In this document: piece after piece, positions 31,976-40,861 of the stretch
Layout of the letters: every line of letters starts with the position of its first letter
How positions within the stretch are numbered: position 1 is the stretch's first letter
From: Planotetraspora silvatica
GTDB lineage: Bacteria; Actinomycetota; Actinomycetes; Streptosporangiales; Streptosporangiaceae
NCBI RefSeq assembly: GCF_016863315.1
Contig: NZ_BOOQ01000017.1
Coordinates: 1-64,000 of the forward strand
Length of the DNA: 64,000 nt
Direction of reading: 5' to 3'
The notes under the pieces: generated by a model
The model's input: only the letters and a program-made list of their open reading frames with translations
Databases searched by the model: none
Told to the model about the DNA's origin: nothing
Translations under genes and position numbers: made by a program

Positions 31976-33180
31976 GCGGGCACCCGCTCGATGAGGACCG
32001 CGACGCCGAGTCCGGCCGCGCCGCTGACGGCGGCGACCCCGTACCTGCCGCCGAGCCTGTCGAGCGCGTCGGCGCAGCCGCCGACCATGATGGCTCCGGT
32101 GGCGCCGAAGGCGTGGCCCATGGCGATGGTCCCTCCGGCCGGGTTGAGCCGGTCGGGCCCGGGTCCGAGGTCGCGGCGCAGCCGCAGGCACAGCGCGGAG
32201 AACGCCTCGGCGAACTCGAACACGTCGATGTCGGACGGCGTGAGCCCCGCCTTGGCGATGACCTTCTCGACCGCCGTCTGACCGGCCGTCAGCATGATCA
32301 CCGGGTCGACGGCGGCGGTCGCGGACGCGATGACGCGGGCCCGTGGCCGCAGGCCCTGGTGGTGCGCCTGCTCCTCGGTGCCGAGCACGAGGAGCGCCGC
32401 GCCGTCGGCGAGGGCGGGGGAGCTGCCGACCGTGTGCAGGTGGGAGATCGCGCCGACCTCGGGGTGTGCGGCGACCGCGAGATCGTCCTGGCCGGCCGCG
32501 CCCAGCTCCTCGAACGCGGGCGGCAGCGCGGCCAGCGTCGCGGCGGTGGTGCCGGGCCTGATCAGCTCGTCGCGGTCGAAGACCGTGCCGTCGGCGCGCG
32601 GCACCGGGACGACCGAGCGGGCGTAGTCGCCGCGGTCCCACGCGGCGGCGGCCTTGGTGTGGGTCTCCACCGCGTAGGCGTCGAGTTCCTCGCGCCGCCA
32701 GCCGTCGATGGTCGCGTTCAGGTCGGCGGCGACGCCCATGTGGATCGAACCGACCCGCTTGACGGTCTCCGGGTCCGACCACAACGGGCCGCGGTCGCTG
32801 AACATCGGGACGCGCGAGACGCTCTCTACGCCTCCGGCGACGGCGAGGGTGAGGTCGCCCGAGCGGATCCGGGCGGCGGTCTGGGCGACGGCGTCGATGC
32901 CGGAGGCGCAGAAACGGTTGATCGTGCCACCGGGGACGCCGTCGCCCCACCCGGCGAGGAGGGTCGCGGTGCGGGCCAGGTTGGCGCCCTGCTCGTCGAC
33001 CTGTGAGGCCGATCCCACCACCACGTCCTCCACGGCCGCGGGATCGAGGCCGGTGCGCTCGACGATGGCCTGCTGCAGCGCGGCGACCAGGTCGACGGGG
33101 CTGCGGTGGTGGAGGGAACCGCGGGCGGAGCCTTTGCCGCGAGGGGTCCGCACATACTCCAGCACGTAGACGTCGGACAC
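31972..33180 (-). CDS. Acetyl-CoA C-acyltransferase (thiolase)
   Basis: 402 residues from GTG 33180 (AGAGAGG seven bases upstream). Acyl-binding Cys91 in NRFCASG and the GHAFGATG His motif are present. The usual second Cys near the C-terminus (CxGxGxG) is replaced: the sequence reads VSGAAGLG, so the deprotonating residue is Ser or absent. It would cleave a 3-ketoacyl-CoA in a beta-oxidation-like pathway together with the downstream SDR. First gene of a three-gene leftward operon, preceded by a 17-base shared regulatory element. Confidence 0.88.
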   Translation of the reverse strand: MSDVYVLEYVRTPRGKGSARGSLHHRSPVDLVAALQQAIVERTGLDPAAVEDVVVGSASQVDEQGANLARTATLLAGWGDGVPGGTINRFCASGIDAVAQTAARIRSGDLTLAVAGGVESVSRVPMFSDRGPLWSDPETVKRVGSIHMGVAADLNATIDGWRREELDAYAVETHTKAAAAWDRGDYARSVVPVPRADGTVFDRDELIRPGTTAATLAALPPAFEELGAAGQDDLAVAAHPEVGAISHLHTVGSSPALADGAALLVLGTEEQAHHQGLRPRARVIASATAAVDPVIMLTAGQTAVEKVIAKAGLTPSDIDVFEFAEAFSALCLRLRRDLGPGPDRLNPAGGTIAMGHAFGATGAIMVGGCADALDRLGGRYGVAAVSGAAGLGVAVLIERVPA

Positions 33181-33208
33181 GATCGCGCCTCTCTGCCGCC
33201 CGACATTG

Positions 33209-33225
33209 ACTCTCATAAATGTAGT
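33209..33225 (+). promoter_or_regulatory. Shared 17-bp element, copy 1
   Basis: ACTCTCATAAATGTAGT, 29 bases upstream of the leftward thiolase start. It matches copy 2 (33267-33283) at 14 of 17 positions. CCGACA/TGTCGG arms flank it. Likely operator of the leftward operon. Confidence 0.6.
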
Positions 33226-33256
33226 GTCGGCATCCCGGCCCGGCAAGGTCCTCTCG

Positions 33257-33285
33257 TTGACGGAACACTCTCATTGTTGTAGTAA
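33257..33285 (+). promoter_or_regulatory. Promoter of the rightward thiolase operon with 17-bp element copy 2
   Basis: -35 TTGACG (33257-33262), 17-base spacer, -10 TAGTAA (33280-33285). Element copy 2, ACTCTCATTGTTGTAGT (33267-33283), covers the spacer and runs into the -10, the position expected for a repressor. The same promoter arrangement occurs at 45731-45760. Confidence 0.6.
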
Positions 33286-33313
33286 GAACGGGAGAAGGCA
33301 GGGAGGTGCGGGC

Positions 33314-34537
33314 ATGCCGGAAGCCGTGTGGATCCTCGGCGGATTCCAGACCGATTACGCGCGCAACTGGTCAAGAGCCGGTGACGGGTTCGCCGAGCTG
33401 ACCGGGCAGGTGGTGCGCGGCACGCTGGAGGACGCGCGCCTCGCACCCGAAGACGTCGACGTGATCCATGTCGGCAACGCCTTCGGCCAGCTCTTCACCG
33501 GTCAGGGACAACTCGGCGGCATGCCGGCGACCGTCGTCCCCGAGCTCTGGGAGACTCCGGCGGCGCGGCACGAGGCCGCCTGCGCGTCGGGAGGCGTCGC
33601 CGCCCTCGCCGCGATGGCGGACATCGAGGCCGGCCGCTACGACTGCGCCCTCGTGCTCGGTCTCGAACTCGAGCGCACGGTCTCCGGTGACGAGGCGGCC
33701 GGTCACCTCGGCGCGGCCGCCTGGGTCGGGCACGAGGGGGAGGACGCCCGGTTCATGTGGCCGTACATGTTCAGCGCCCTCGCCGACGAGTACGACCGAC
33801 GGTACGGCCTCGACGACTCCCATCTGCGCGCGGTGGCCGAGCTGAACTTCCGCAACGCCCGGGCCAACCCCAACGCGCAGACCCGGGGCTGGACCTTCAC
33901 CGAGGGCAGCTTCCGGGCCGACGACGCCGCCAACCCGGTCGTGGAGGGCAGGCTCCGCCGTACGGACTGCAGTCAGATCACCGATGGCGGCGCCGGCGTG
34001 GTCCTGGTCGGCGAGCGGTTCCTGGCCCGCAGGCCCGACCTCGCACGCGAGCCCCTCGCCCGGATCCTCGGCTGGGGCCACCGCACCGTCGGCCTGCCGC
34101 TGGCGCAGAAGCTGGAGCGCAGCGCGGATGATCCGTACGTGCTGCCGCATGTGCGGCGGGCCGTGCTCGACGCGTTCGGCCGCGCCGGAATGGCGGACGT
34201 GGACGACCTCGACGGCATCGAGACCCATGACTGTTTCACCATGTCGGAGTACGCGGCCATCGACCACTTCGGCATCACGGGACCGGGCGAGAGCTGGAAG
34301 GCGATCGAGAACGGCGACCTGGAGATCGGCGGGCGCATCCCCGTGAACCCGAGCGGCGGGCTCATCGGCGGCGGCCACCCCGTCGGCGCGACCGGCGTGC
34401 GGATGGTGCTGGACGCCGCGCGTCAGGTGACCGGCCGGGCCGGGGACTACCAGGTGGAGGGGGCGCGCCGGTTCGGCACGCTCAACATCGGCGGCAGCAC
34501 GACGACGACGGTCGCCTTCGTCGTCGGCGCCGACTGA
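33314..34537 (+). CDS. Thiolase, SCP-x/lipid-transfer-type acetyl-CoA acetyltransferase
   Basis: 407 residues from ATG 33314 (GGAGGT seven bases upstream). Nucleophile Cys90 in EAACASGG and GGGHPVGATG near residue 355 mark a thiolase of the SCP-2 branch, which handles branched or sterol-derived 3-ketoacyl-CoA. Starts a rightward operon with carotenoid oxygenase (15-base gap), HxlR regulator and acyl-CoA ligase. Divergent from the other thiolase operon. Confidence 0.88.
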   Translation: MPEAVWILGGFQTDYARNWSRAGDGFAELTGQVVRGTLEDARLAPEDVDVIHVGNAFGQLFTGQGQLGGMPATVVPELWETPAARHEAACASGGVAALAAMADIEAGRYDCALVLGLELERTVSGDEAAGHLGAAAWVGHEGEDARFMWPYMFSALADEYDRRYGLDDSHLRAVAELNFRNARANPNAQTRGWTFTEGSFRADDAANPVVEGRLRRTDCSQITDGGAGVVLVGERFLARRPDLAREPLARILGWGHRTVGLPLAQKLERSADDPYVLPHVRRAVLDAFGRAGMADVDDLDGIETHDCFTMSEYAAIDHFGITGPGESWKAIENGDLEIGGRIPVNPSGGLIGGGHPVGATGVRMVLDAARQVTGRAGDYQVEGARRFGTLNIGGSTTTTVAFVVGAD

Positions 34538-34552
34538 GCGAGGGAGAAGGCT

Positions 34553-36067
34553 GTGGACGTCGACGTCGTCGGAAGGGTCCTGTCGACCCTGCCGGAGGAT
34601 GACGATCATCCGTACCGGACCGGGCCGTGGCGGCCGCAGACCACGGAATGGCGCGCCGACGACCTGGAGGTGGTCGGCGAGATCCCCGCCGACCTCGACG
34701 GGGTCTACCTGCGCAACACCGAGAACCCCGTGCACCCCGCGCTGGAGCGCTACCACCCGTTCGACGGCGACGGCATGGTCCACGTCGTGGGCTTCCGGGA
34801 CGGCAAGGCGTTCTACCGCAACAGGTTCGTCCGCACGGACGGCTTCCTGGCCGAGGCGGACGCGGGCAAGCCCCTGTGGGCGGGCATCGCCGAGCGGCCC
34901 GCGAAGTCCCCGCGCGAGGACGGCTGGGGCGCGCGCGGCCGGATGAAGGACTCCTCGAGCACCGACGTCGTCGTGCACGCGGGTGTCGCGCTGACCAGCT
35001 TCTACCAGTGCGGAGACCTCTACCGGCTCGACCCGCTCACGCTGGAGACGCTCGGCAAGGCCGACTGGGGCGGCGGCTTCCCCTACGACTGCGGCGTCTC
35101 CGCGCACACGAAGGTCGACCCGCGCACCGGTGATCTGTTGTTCTTCAACTACGGCACGGACGAGCCGTACATGCACTACGGAGTCGTCGGGGCGGACGAC
35201 CGGCTCAGCCACTACGTGGACATCCCGTTGCCGGGGCCGCGCCTGCCGCACGACATGGCATTCACCGAGAACTACGCGATCCTCAACGACTGCCCGCTGT
35301 TCTGGGAGCCGGAGCTGATGGCGCGCGGCATGTACGCGGCCCGGTTCCACCCGGAGTTGCCGACGCGGCTGGGCGTGATCCCGCGCAAGGGCGGCTCCTC
35401 GCAGGTGCGGTGGTTCGAGGCGGACCCGACGTATGTCCTGCACTGGGTCAACGCGTACGAAGAGGGAGACGAGATCGTCCTGGACGGGTTCTTCCAGGGC
35501 GACCCCGAGCCGAAGGACACCGGCGACGGCAGCTACTACCAGCGCATGTTCCGCTTCCTCGCGCTGGACCGGATGCAGACGACGCTCCACCGCTGGCGGC
35601 TCGATCTGGTGACCGGGCGGTGCCGCGAGGAGCGCCTGACCGACTCGATCACCGAGTTCGGCGTGGTCAACAACGCCTACGGCGGCCTGAACTACCGGTA
35701 CGCCTACGCGGCCACGGGCGCCAAGGGCTGGTTCCTGTTCGACGGCCTGGTCCGGCACGACCTCGTGACCGGCGGCGAGGAGCGCTTCCGCCTCCCCGAG
35801 GGCGTGTACGGCAGCGAGCCCGCGATGGCGCCGCGCTCGGGCGCCTCCGCCGAGGACGACGGCTATCTTGTTACGCTGACGACCGACATGAACGAAGATC
35901 GATCCGAGTGTCTGATCTTCGACGCGGCGCGGGTGGCCGACGGTCCGGTGGCGAGGATCAGGCTGCCGGAGCGCGTCTCCAGCGGAACGCACGCCACCTG
36001 GGCGCCGGGGGACTCCATCCCCGGCTGGCGAGAGGCCGACTCCCCGGTTCGGGCCCTGCGGCTCTGA
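34553..36067 (+). CDS. Carotenoid oxygenase family protein
   Basis: 504 residues, the family's usual length. Four Fe2+-ligating His are visible at 185 (SAHTK), 233 (LPHDM), 297 (VLHWVN) and 480 (GTHATW), the last in the normal C-terminal place. Family members oxidatively cleave a C=C bond in carotenoids, apocarotenoids or stilbenes, yielding aldehydes. It is cytosolic; no signal peptide. GTG 34553 follows GGGAGAAGG. Position between a thiolase and acyl-CoA ligase suggests that its product enters CoA-dependent breakdown. Confidence 0.9.
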   Translation: MDVDVVGRVLSTLPEDDDHPYRTGPWRPQTTEWRADDLEVVGEIPADLDGVYLRNTENPVHPALERYHPFDGDGMVHVVGFRDGKAFYRNRFVRTDGFLAEADAGKPLWAGIAERPAKSPREDGWGARGRMKDSSSTDVVVHAGVALTSFYQCGDLYRLDPLTLETLGKADWGGGFPYDCGVSAHTKVDPRTGDLLFFNYGTDEPYMHYGVVGADDRLSHYVDIPLPGPRLPHDMAFTENYAILNDCPLFWEPELMARGMYAARFHPELPTRLGVIPRKGGSSQVRWFEADPTYVLHWVNAYEEGDEIVLDGFFQGDPEPKDTGDGSYYQRMFRFLALDRMQTTLHRWRLDLVTGRCREERLTDSITEFGVVNNAYGGLNYRYAYAATGAKGWFLFDGLVRHDLVTGGEERFRLPEGVYGSEPAMAPRSGASAEDDGYLVTLTTDMNEDRSECLIFDAARVADGPVARIRLPERVSSGTHATWAPGDSIPGWREADSPVRALRL

Positions 36068-36086
36068 TGCGGGCGCGGGGGCTCCG

Positions 36087-37103
36087 ATGACGGCCCGATG
36101 GGCGGAGCGGCGCGTCGACGGCGGACCGGACCGCAGACAGACGGAGACGCACGTGCTCGTCCATCCACCGGATCGGCCGACCCGGCTGCCGGCAGGCCAC
36201 GCCAACGCCGTCGGCCTCACCCTGGGGCTCGTCGGCGACGAGTGGAACCTGCTCATCCTCCGCTACGCGCTGATGGGGGTCCGCAGGTACGGCGAGTGGC
36301 GCAAGGCGATGCCCATCTCGCACGCCGTGCTCACCCGCAGGCTCGCCTCGCTCACCGACATGGCGATCCTCGAGAAGGCCGGGGACGAGGGCCAGGGCAG
36401 GCGGTTCGAGTACCGGCTGACCAGGCGCGGGCGCGACCTGTGGCCCGTGCTGCTGACCATCTGGGCCTGGGAGTCGGCCTGGGTGCCCGAACACGTCGAG
36501 TCGCTGCCGCGCATGGTCCACCGGACGTGCGGCAAGGAGTTCCTGCCCATCCTCTCGTGCGCCGCCTGCGGCGAGGCGGTGCGCCCGCGCGACATCACCG
36601 GCGGCTTCGGCCCGAGCGGCACCTGGGAGCGGTCGGTCCCCGCCGCGACGACCCGCCGCCGATCCGGGTCCACCTCGGAAGGCGGCGCGGGGATGTTCCC
36701 GCAGACCATGGCCCTCATCGGCAACCGCTGGTCGGCGGCCATCCTGGGTGCGGCCTTCCAGGGGCTGCACCGGTTCCGCGACTTCGAGCAGAGGCTGGGC
36801 GCGCCGCCGACGATCGTGGCGGAACGGCTGCGCTCCTTCTGCGACCTCGGCGTCTTCGAGCAGGCCCCCAGCGCGGAGCGGGCCGACTGGCTCAGCTACC
36901 ACCTCACGGAGAAGGGGCGTGCCTTCTTCCCCGTGGTCATCACCACGATCGACTGGGGCCAGCGATGGTTCCTGGCGGAGGAGGGCCCGGCCCTCGTCTA
37001 CACCCACCGCGCCTGTGGCAACGACTTCCAGGCACAGCTGACCTGCGACGCCTGCTCGACGCCGCTACGCGGAACCGAGGTCGTGGTGGAACGCCCGGCC
37101 TGA
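36087..37103 (+). CDS. Tandem HxlR-type winged-helix regulator (two DNA-binding domains)
   Basis: 338 residues, three times the usual HxlR length. Two HxlR winged helices are present: about 40-140 (LGLVGDEWNLLILRYALMGV, then ISHAVLTRRLASL) and about 208-305 (LIGNRWSAAILGAAFQG, then PPTIVAERLRSFCDLG). Each is followed by a Cys-containing tail (RTCGKEF/SCAACG and RACGNDF/TCDACS) that resembles a zinc ribbon. It lies in the rightward catabolic operon and is the only regulator in the cluster, so it is the best candidate for binding the 17-bp elements. Confidence 0.85.
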   Translation: MTARWAERRVDGGPDRRQTETHVLVHPPDRPTRLPAGHANAVGLTLGLVGDEWNLLILRYALMGVRRYGEWRKAMPISHAVLTRRLASLTDMAILEKAGDEGQGRRFEYRLTRRGRDLWPVLLTIWAWESAWVPEHVESLPRMVHRTCGKEFLPILSCAACGEAVRPRDITGGFGPSGTWERSVPAATTRRRSGSTSEGGAGMFPQTMALIGNRWSAAILGAAFQGLHRFRDFEQRLGAPPTIVAERLRSFCDLGVFEQAPSAERADWLSYHLTEKGRAFFPVVITTIDWGQRWFLAEEGPALVYTHRACGNDFQAQLTCDACSTPLRGTEVVVERPA

Positions 37104-37120
37104 CGAGAAAGGAGGACCAG

Positions 37121-38644
37121 GTGTCCTCAGGCATCGCCGATCTGCTGCGCTCCTCGGCGTCGCGGAGTCCCGGCTCCCCCGTGGTGACCGGTGACGGTCG
37201 CGCCCTCACCTACGGCGAGCTGGCCGAACGGTCCGACCGGGTGGCCGCGGCACTGGCGCGGCTCGCCCCGGGATCCCGGGTGGGCTACGTCGACAGGAAC
37301 GCGACCGAATACTTCGAGCTGCTCTTCGGCGCCGCGAAGGCCGGCGTGGTGCTCGTCCCGCTGAACTTCCGGCTGGCTCCCGACGAGATGCGCTGGATCC
37401 TCGGCGACGCGGACGTGTCACTGGTCGTGGCGGGTCCCGACCATGTGGAGACGCTCGGCGGCGCCGCGGACGTCCCGGTCATCGCCGTGGGTCCCGACTA
37501 CGAGGAGTGGCTCGCCGGGCAGGAGCCCGCCGACCCGAAGCGGGACGCGACCGGCGACGCGCTGGTGGTCCTCATGTACTCGTCCGGCACCACCGGCCGG
37601 CCCAAGGGCGTGCACGTCACCGCCGCCGGTCTCGCCTCCGCCGTCGAGCTGTTCGGCGCGTGCTTCACCCTCGGCCCCGACACCGTCAGCATGGTTCCGA
37701 TCCCCTACTACCACATCGCCGGGGCGGGGTGGGCGCTCATCACGATCGCCGAGGGCGGCACGCTCGTGCAGTGCCGCGAGCCGACACCCCAGTCGATGCT
37801 CGGCCAACTCGTCGATCATCGCGTGACCCACACGGCGCTGGTCCCCGCCGTCATCCAGATCATGACCGAGCTGCCCTCGGCCCGCGACGCCGACTTCTCC
37901 GCGCTCCGGCAGGTCGTCTACGGCGCCTCGCCCATCTCGGAGAGTCTGCTGAGCCGGGCGGTCGCCCTGTTCGGCGCGGAGTTCTTCCAGTCCTACGGCC
38001 TCACGGAGACGATCGGCGTCACCACGCTGCTCGGACCCGACCAGCACCTGCCGGACAACCCCGTGAAGGGACGGCTGCGTTCGGCGGGCCGGGCCGTCCC
38101 CGGCATGGAGGTCGCGGTACTCGACCTGGAGACCGGCGGGACGGCGGCGCCGGGAACGGCCGGTGAGGTCATCGTGCGCGGGCCCTGTGTCACGACCGGC
38201 TACTGGCGGAACACCGCCGCGACCGAGGCCGCCTTCCTTCCCGGCGGCTGGCTGCGGACGGGCGACGCCGGGTCGATGGACTCCGGCGGCTACCTCTACC
38301 TGCACGACCGGATCAAGGACATGATCGTCAGCGGTGGGGAGAACGTGTATCCCGCCGAGATCGAGAGTGTGCTCGCCGGTCATCCCGCCGTGCTGGAGGC
38401 CGCGGTGATCGGGGTGCCGTCCGAGAAGTGGGGGGAGACGCCGCTCGCGGTGGTCGTGTTGCGACCGGGCGCGGAGGCCACCGAGGACGACATGCTGGCC
38501 TGGGCGCGGGAACGGCTCGCGCACTACAAGTGCCCCACGAAGGCCGTGTTCAGCGACGCGCTGCCGCGCAACCCGTCCGGGAAGATCCTCAAGCGGGAGC
38601 TGCGCCGTCCCTGGTGGGAGGGCTCGGAGCGGCGCATCGGCTGA
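37121..38644 (+). CDS. Acyl-CoA synthetase (AMP-forming)
   Basis: 507 residues from GTG 37121 with a strong AGAAAGGAGG site. ANL-superfamily motifs: YSSGTTGRPKG (P-loop, about 159-169), SYGLTE (A5 region), GWLRTGD and the catalytic Lys in NPSGKILKREL. It adenylates a carboxylate and ligates it to CoA. Ends the rightward operon of thiolase, carotenoid oxygenase and HxlR regulator. A paralogue closes the leftward operon at 40862. Confidence 0.92.
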   Translation: MSSGIADLLRSSASRSPGSPVVTGDGRALTYGELAERSDRVAAALARLAPGSRVGYVDRNATEYFELLFGAAKAGVVLVPLNFRLAPDEMRWILGDADVSLVVAGPDHVETLGGAADVPVIAVGPDYEEWLAGQEPADPKRDATGDALVVLMYSSGTTGRPKGVHVTAAGLASAVELFGACFTLGPDTVSMVPIPYYHIAGAGWALITIAEGGTLVQCREPTPQSMLGQLVDHRVTHTALVPAVIQIMTELPSARDADFSALRQVVYGASPISESLLSRAVALFGAEFFQSYGLTETIGVTTLLGPDQHLPDNPVKGRLRSAGRAVPGMEVAVLDLETGGTAAPGTAGEVIVRGPCVTTGYWRNTAATEAAFLPGGWLRTGDAGSMDSGGYLYLHDRIKDMIVSGGENVYPAEIESVLAGHPAVLEAAVIGVPSEKWGETPLAVVVLRPGAEATEDDMLAWARERLAHYKCPTKAVFSDALPRNPSGKILKRELRRPWWEGSERRIG

Positions 38645-38681
38645 CGCAGCCCGGCCCGCGTATGACTCCGCGCACCTGTAC

Positions 38682-38707
38682 GGCGGAGCCCGGGGCCGGG
38701 CTCCGCC
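38682..38707. terminator. Bidirectional terminator-like hairpin
   Basis: GGCGGAGCCCGG and CCGGGCTCCGCC form a perfect 12-bp stem with a 2-base loop between two convergent genes. Confidence 0.65.
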
Positions 38708-38728
38708 GCATCAGGGTGGGTCAGCGGA

Positions 38729-40657
38729 TCAGAACAGGCGTGCCTGCGGCGTCGGCAGGTCCACCCTGCCGGGGCCGTGCCAGCCGTGCTTGCCGCCGAA
38801 TCCGTGTGCGCCCTTGTCGCTCACCAGAGGCAGTGTGACCTTGCTCTTGGACAGGTCGACCGTCACCGCGGCTCCGGTGGCCGTGTCGCGGGAGTAGCTG
38901 GAGTCGGTGCCCGCGAGGATCACGCCCAGCCGGTGGCCCTGCTTGAAGGTGTAGTCCTGCGGCAGGGTGTCCCACGTGACGGTGGCGGACTCCCCGGCAG
39001 GCAGGGGGGACGACGTCGTCAGCGAGTCGCGGTTCTGCACGTCGATCCAGCCGCGGGCCACGATCTCCAGGGGCCGGCTCACGACGTTCGTGGTGGTCGT
39101 CCGGTAGCAGGCGTCGTCGGTTGCCGTGCTGTCGCCGTAGCAGGTCTCGTCGGTGTTCGTCGTGATGCCGCCTCCGGACCGCCAGTCCACTCGGGCCTCC
39201 TCGCCGAAGTCGACGAGCAGCGCGGTGAGGTTGGAGGTCGGCTTGTCCAGCGTGACCTTCAGCGAGACCTCGGGAGTGCCGGACATCCGCAGGTCGCCGG
39301 GGAGCTCGCCGGTCGTGAACGCGGCGCGTCCCGCCGCCGGGGTTCCCACGTCGGCGGTCATGGCGTTCTCCGACTGCCTGACGTCGGTGAACGCGGCCGT
39401 CGTGCCCTTGGCGGCCTTGACGAGGCCGAGGGAGCCGTCCGCGGCCGGGCGCAACGCCACCTTGCTCGTGTGAGGAGCCGGCCAGTCCTTCTGCGTGATC
39501 CAGGTGTCGGGAGCGGCCTGGATGTCGGCGCGCGGCTCGTTCATGATCCCGTTGTGGACGCCCTGCAGCCAGTAGTCGAACCAGCGGTGCAGCGTGTCCA
39601 CCCAGACGTCACGGCGGTAGTCGAAGGGATCGACGTGCTCGTACTGCCCGAGCCAGATCTTGCGCGGCACGTTCCTGTCAGCCAGCGCGTCCCACCACGT
39701 GGACATGTTGTCCGTCTTGACGTTGAGGTCGTTGAGCGTGTGCACCGCGAAGACGCTGGCGCGGACCTTCCGCACGTCGGAGATCGAGCCGTGGAGGTAG
39801 TCGCGCTCGTTCCAGAACGCGTTGTAGTTGCCGGTGTCGTCCCCGGCCGCCGCGTCCAGTCCCGTCCGTACGGCCGCGCACTTGGCGTCCGGATCGGTGT
39901 CGACGGCGTTGGAGAGATAGGACGGGTAGTTGTAGTTGTAGACGATGCCGTTCATCCGCTGGTACCGATACCACGAGCTGATGGCGTTGATCGGCACGAT
40001 GGTGACCAGTCCCTCGACGCCCGTTCCCGCCACCGCGTTGGCGAGCGTGCCGTCGTAGGACTTGCCGATCATCCCGGCCTTGCCGGTGCTCCAGGTGGCC
40101 TTGACCCCCTTCCCGGCGGCGTCGTACGCCTTCGCGCGGCCGTTCAGCCAGTCGATGACCGCCTTGCCGCCGAGGACGTCCGCCTTGCCGCCCATGTCCG
40201 GGCATCCGTCGGACTTGGTCGTGCCGATCATGTCCACGTTGAGCACGGCGTAGCCGCGCGGCACGAAGTAGTTGTCGTAGAACAGGGGGAACTTGAGCGG
40301 GTTGCCGTCGGCGTCGTAGGTCTTGCGCTCCGCCTCGTTACCCCGGCCCGAGTTGTCGTAGTAAGGGCTCTCGTCGATGATCGCGGGAACCTTGAGCCCC
40401 TTGTCCGACTCCTTCGGCCGGATGATGTCGACGCGCACGCGGTCCTTCGCGCCGTCGCCGTCGCTGTCGACACTCGACTCGACGTACACGTATTCGCGGA
40501 TGGCGTCGGCGTAGGAGAAGACCGGCTGGGTGACTCCTCCCTCGACCTTGATCTTGGGTTGTGTCGTCGCGTCGGCCGGTGTGGTCCCCACGACCATGGC
40601 CAGTGCCGCTGTGAGGGCGAAAGCGGCTGAGACGCTTCGCCGACGGGATTTGAGCAC
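38729..40657 (-). CDS. Secreted Xaa-Pro dipeptidyl-peptidase (PepX/CocE-type)
   Basis: 642 residues. A Sec signal peptide (KSRRR, hydrophobic core, cleavage near ADA-TT at ~30) precedes an S15 peptidase alpha/beta-hydrolase domain with nucleophile Ser200 in GKSYDG and a His in YEHVDPFDYR, then the C-terminal jelly-roll PepX_C domain. It removes X-Pro dipeptides or hydrolyses esters outside the cell. GTG 40657 has GGGAGGA six bases upstream. It separates two parts of the catabolic island but does not look functionally linked. Confidence 0.9.
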   Translation of the reverse strand: MLKSRRRSVSAAFALTAALAMVVGTTPADATTQPKIKVEGGVTQPVFSYADAIREYVYVESSVDSDGDGAKDRVRVDIIRPKESDKGLKVPAIIDESPYYDNSGRGNEAERKTYDADGNPLKFPLFYDNYFVPRGYAVLNVDMIGTTKSDGCPDMGGKADVLGGKAVIDWLNGRAKAYDAAGKGVKATWSTGKAGMIGKSYDGTLANAVAGTGVEGLVTIVPINAISSWYRYQRMNGIVYNYNYPSYLSNAVDTDPDAKCAAVRTGLDAAAGDDTGNYNAFWNERDYLHGSISDVRKVRASVFAVHTLNDLNVKTDNMSTWWDALADRNVPRKIWLGQYEHVDPFDYRRDVWVDTLHRWFDYWLQGVHNGIMNEPRADIQAAPDTWITQKDWPAPHTSKVALRPAADGSLGLVKAAKGTTAAFTDVRQSENAMTADVGTPAAGRAAFTTGELPGDLRMSGTPEVSLKVTLDKPTSNLTALLVDFGEEARVDWRSGGGITTNTDETCYGDSTATDDACYRTTTTNVVSRPLEIVARGWIDVQNRDSLTTSSPLPAGESATVTWDTLPQDYTFKQGHRLGVILAGTDSSYSRDTATGAAVTVDLSKSKVTLPLVSDKGAHGFGGKHGWHGPGRVDLPTPQARLF

Positions 40658-40809
40658 GCAAATCCTCCCGGATTACCGGAAAAAGGGACGATCGCGCGCA
40701 ACTCTCACCCGGCATGGAATGCCTGACAAGATCCCTTTACGTCTTGTACACCTCCTTGCGGCCGGGATGTGACATATGAGACAGAAGGTGCACCCTGTGT
40801 ATCAAGAGA

Positions 40810-40826
40810 GATCACATGCGGTGATC
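40810..40826. promoter_or_regulatory. Inverted repeat upstream of the PepX gene
   Basis: GATCAC-ATGCG-GTGATC, perfect 6-bp arms, between the acyl-CoA ligase stop (40862) and the PepX start (40657), about 150 bases upstream of the latter. Operator or weak terminator. Confidence 0.35.
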
Positions 40827-40861
40827 AAGGAGACCGCGCCCGCCTCCCGCGTGCTCCGCGG

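Noticed and set aside
33371-36256. 961-codon open frame on the minus strand
   Set aside because: It runs antisense to the thiolase and carotenoid oxygenase genes; its composition is Arg/Ala/Gly/Pro-rich without any domain, as expected from the complement of GC-rich codons.
38777-40630. 617-codon plus-strand frame
   Set aside because: Antisense shadow of the PepX gene.
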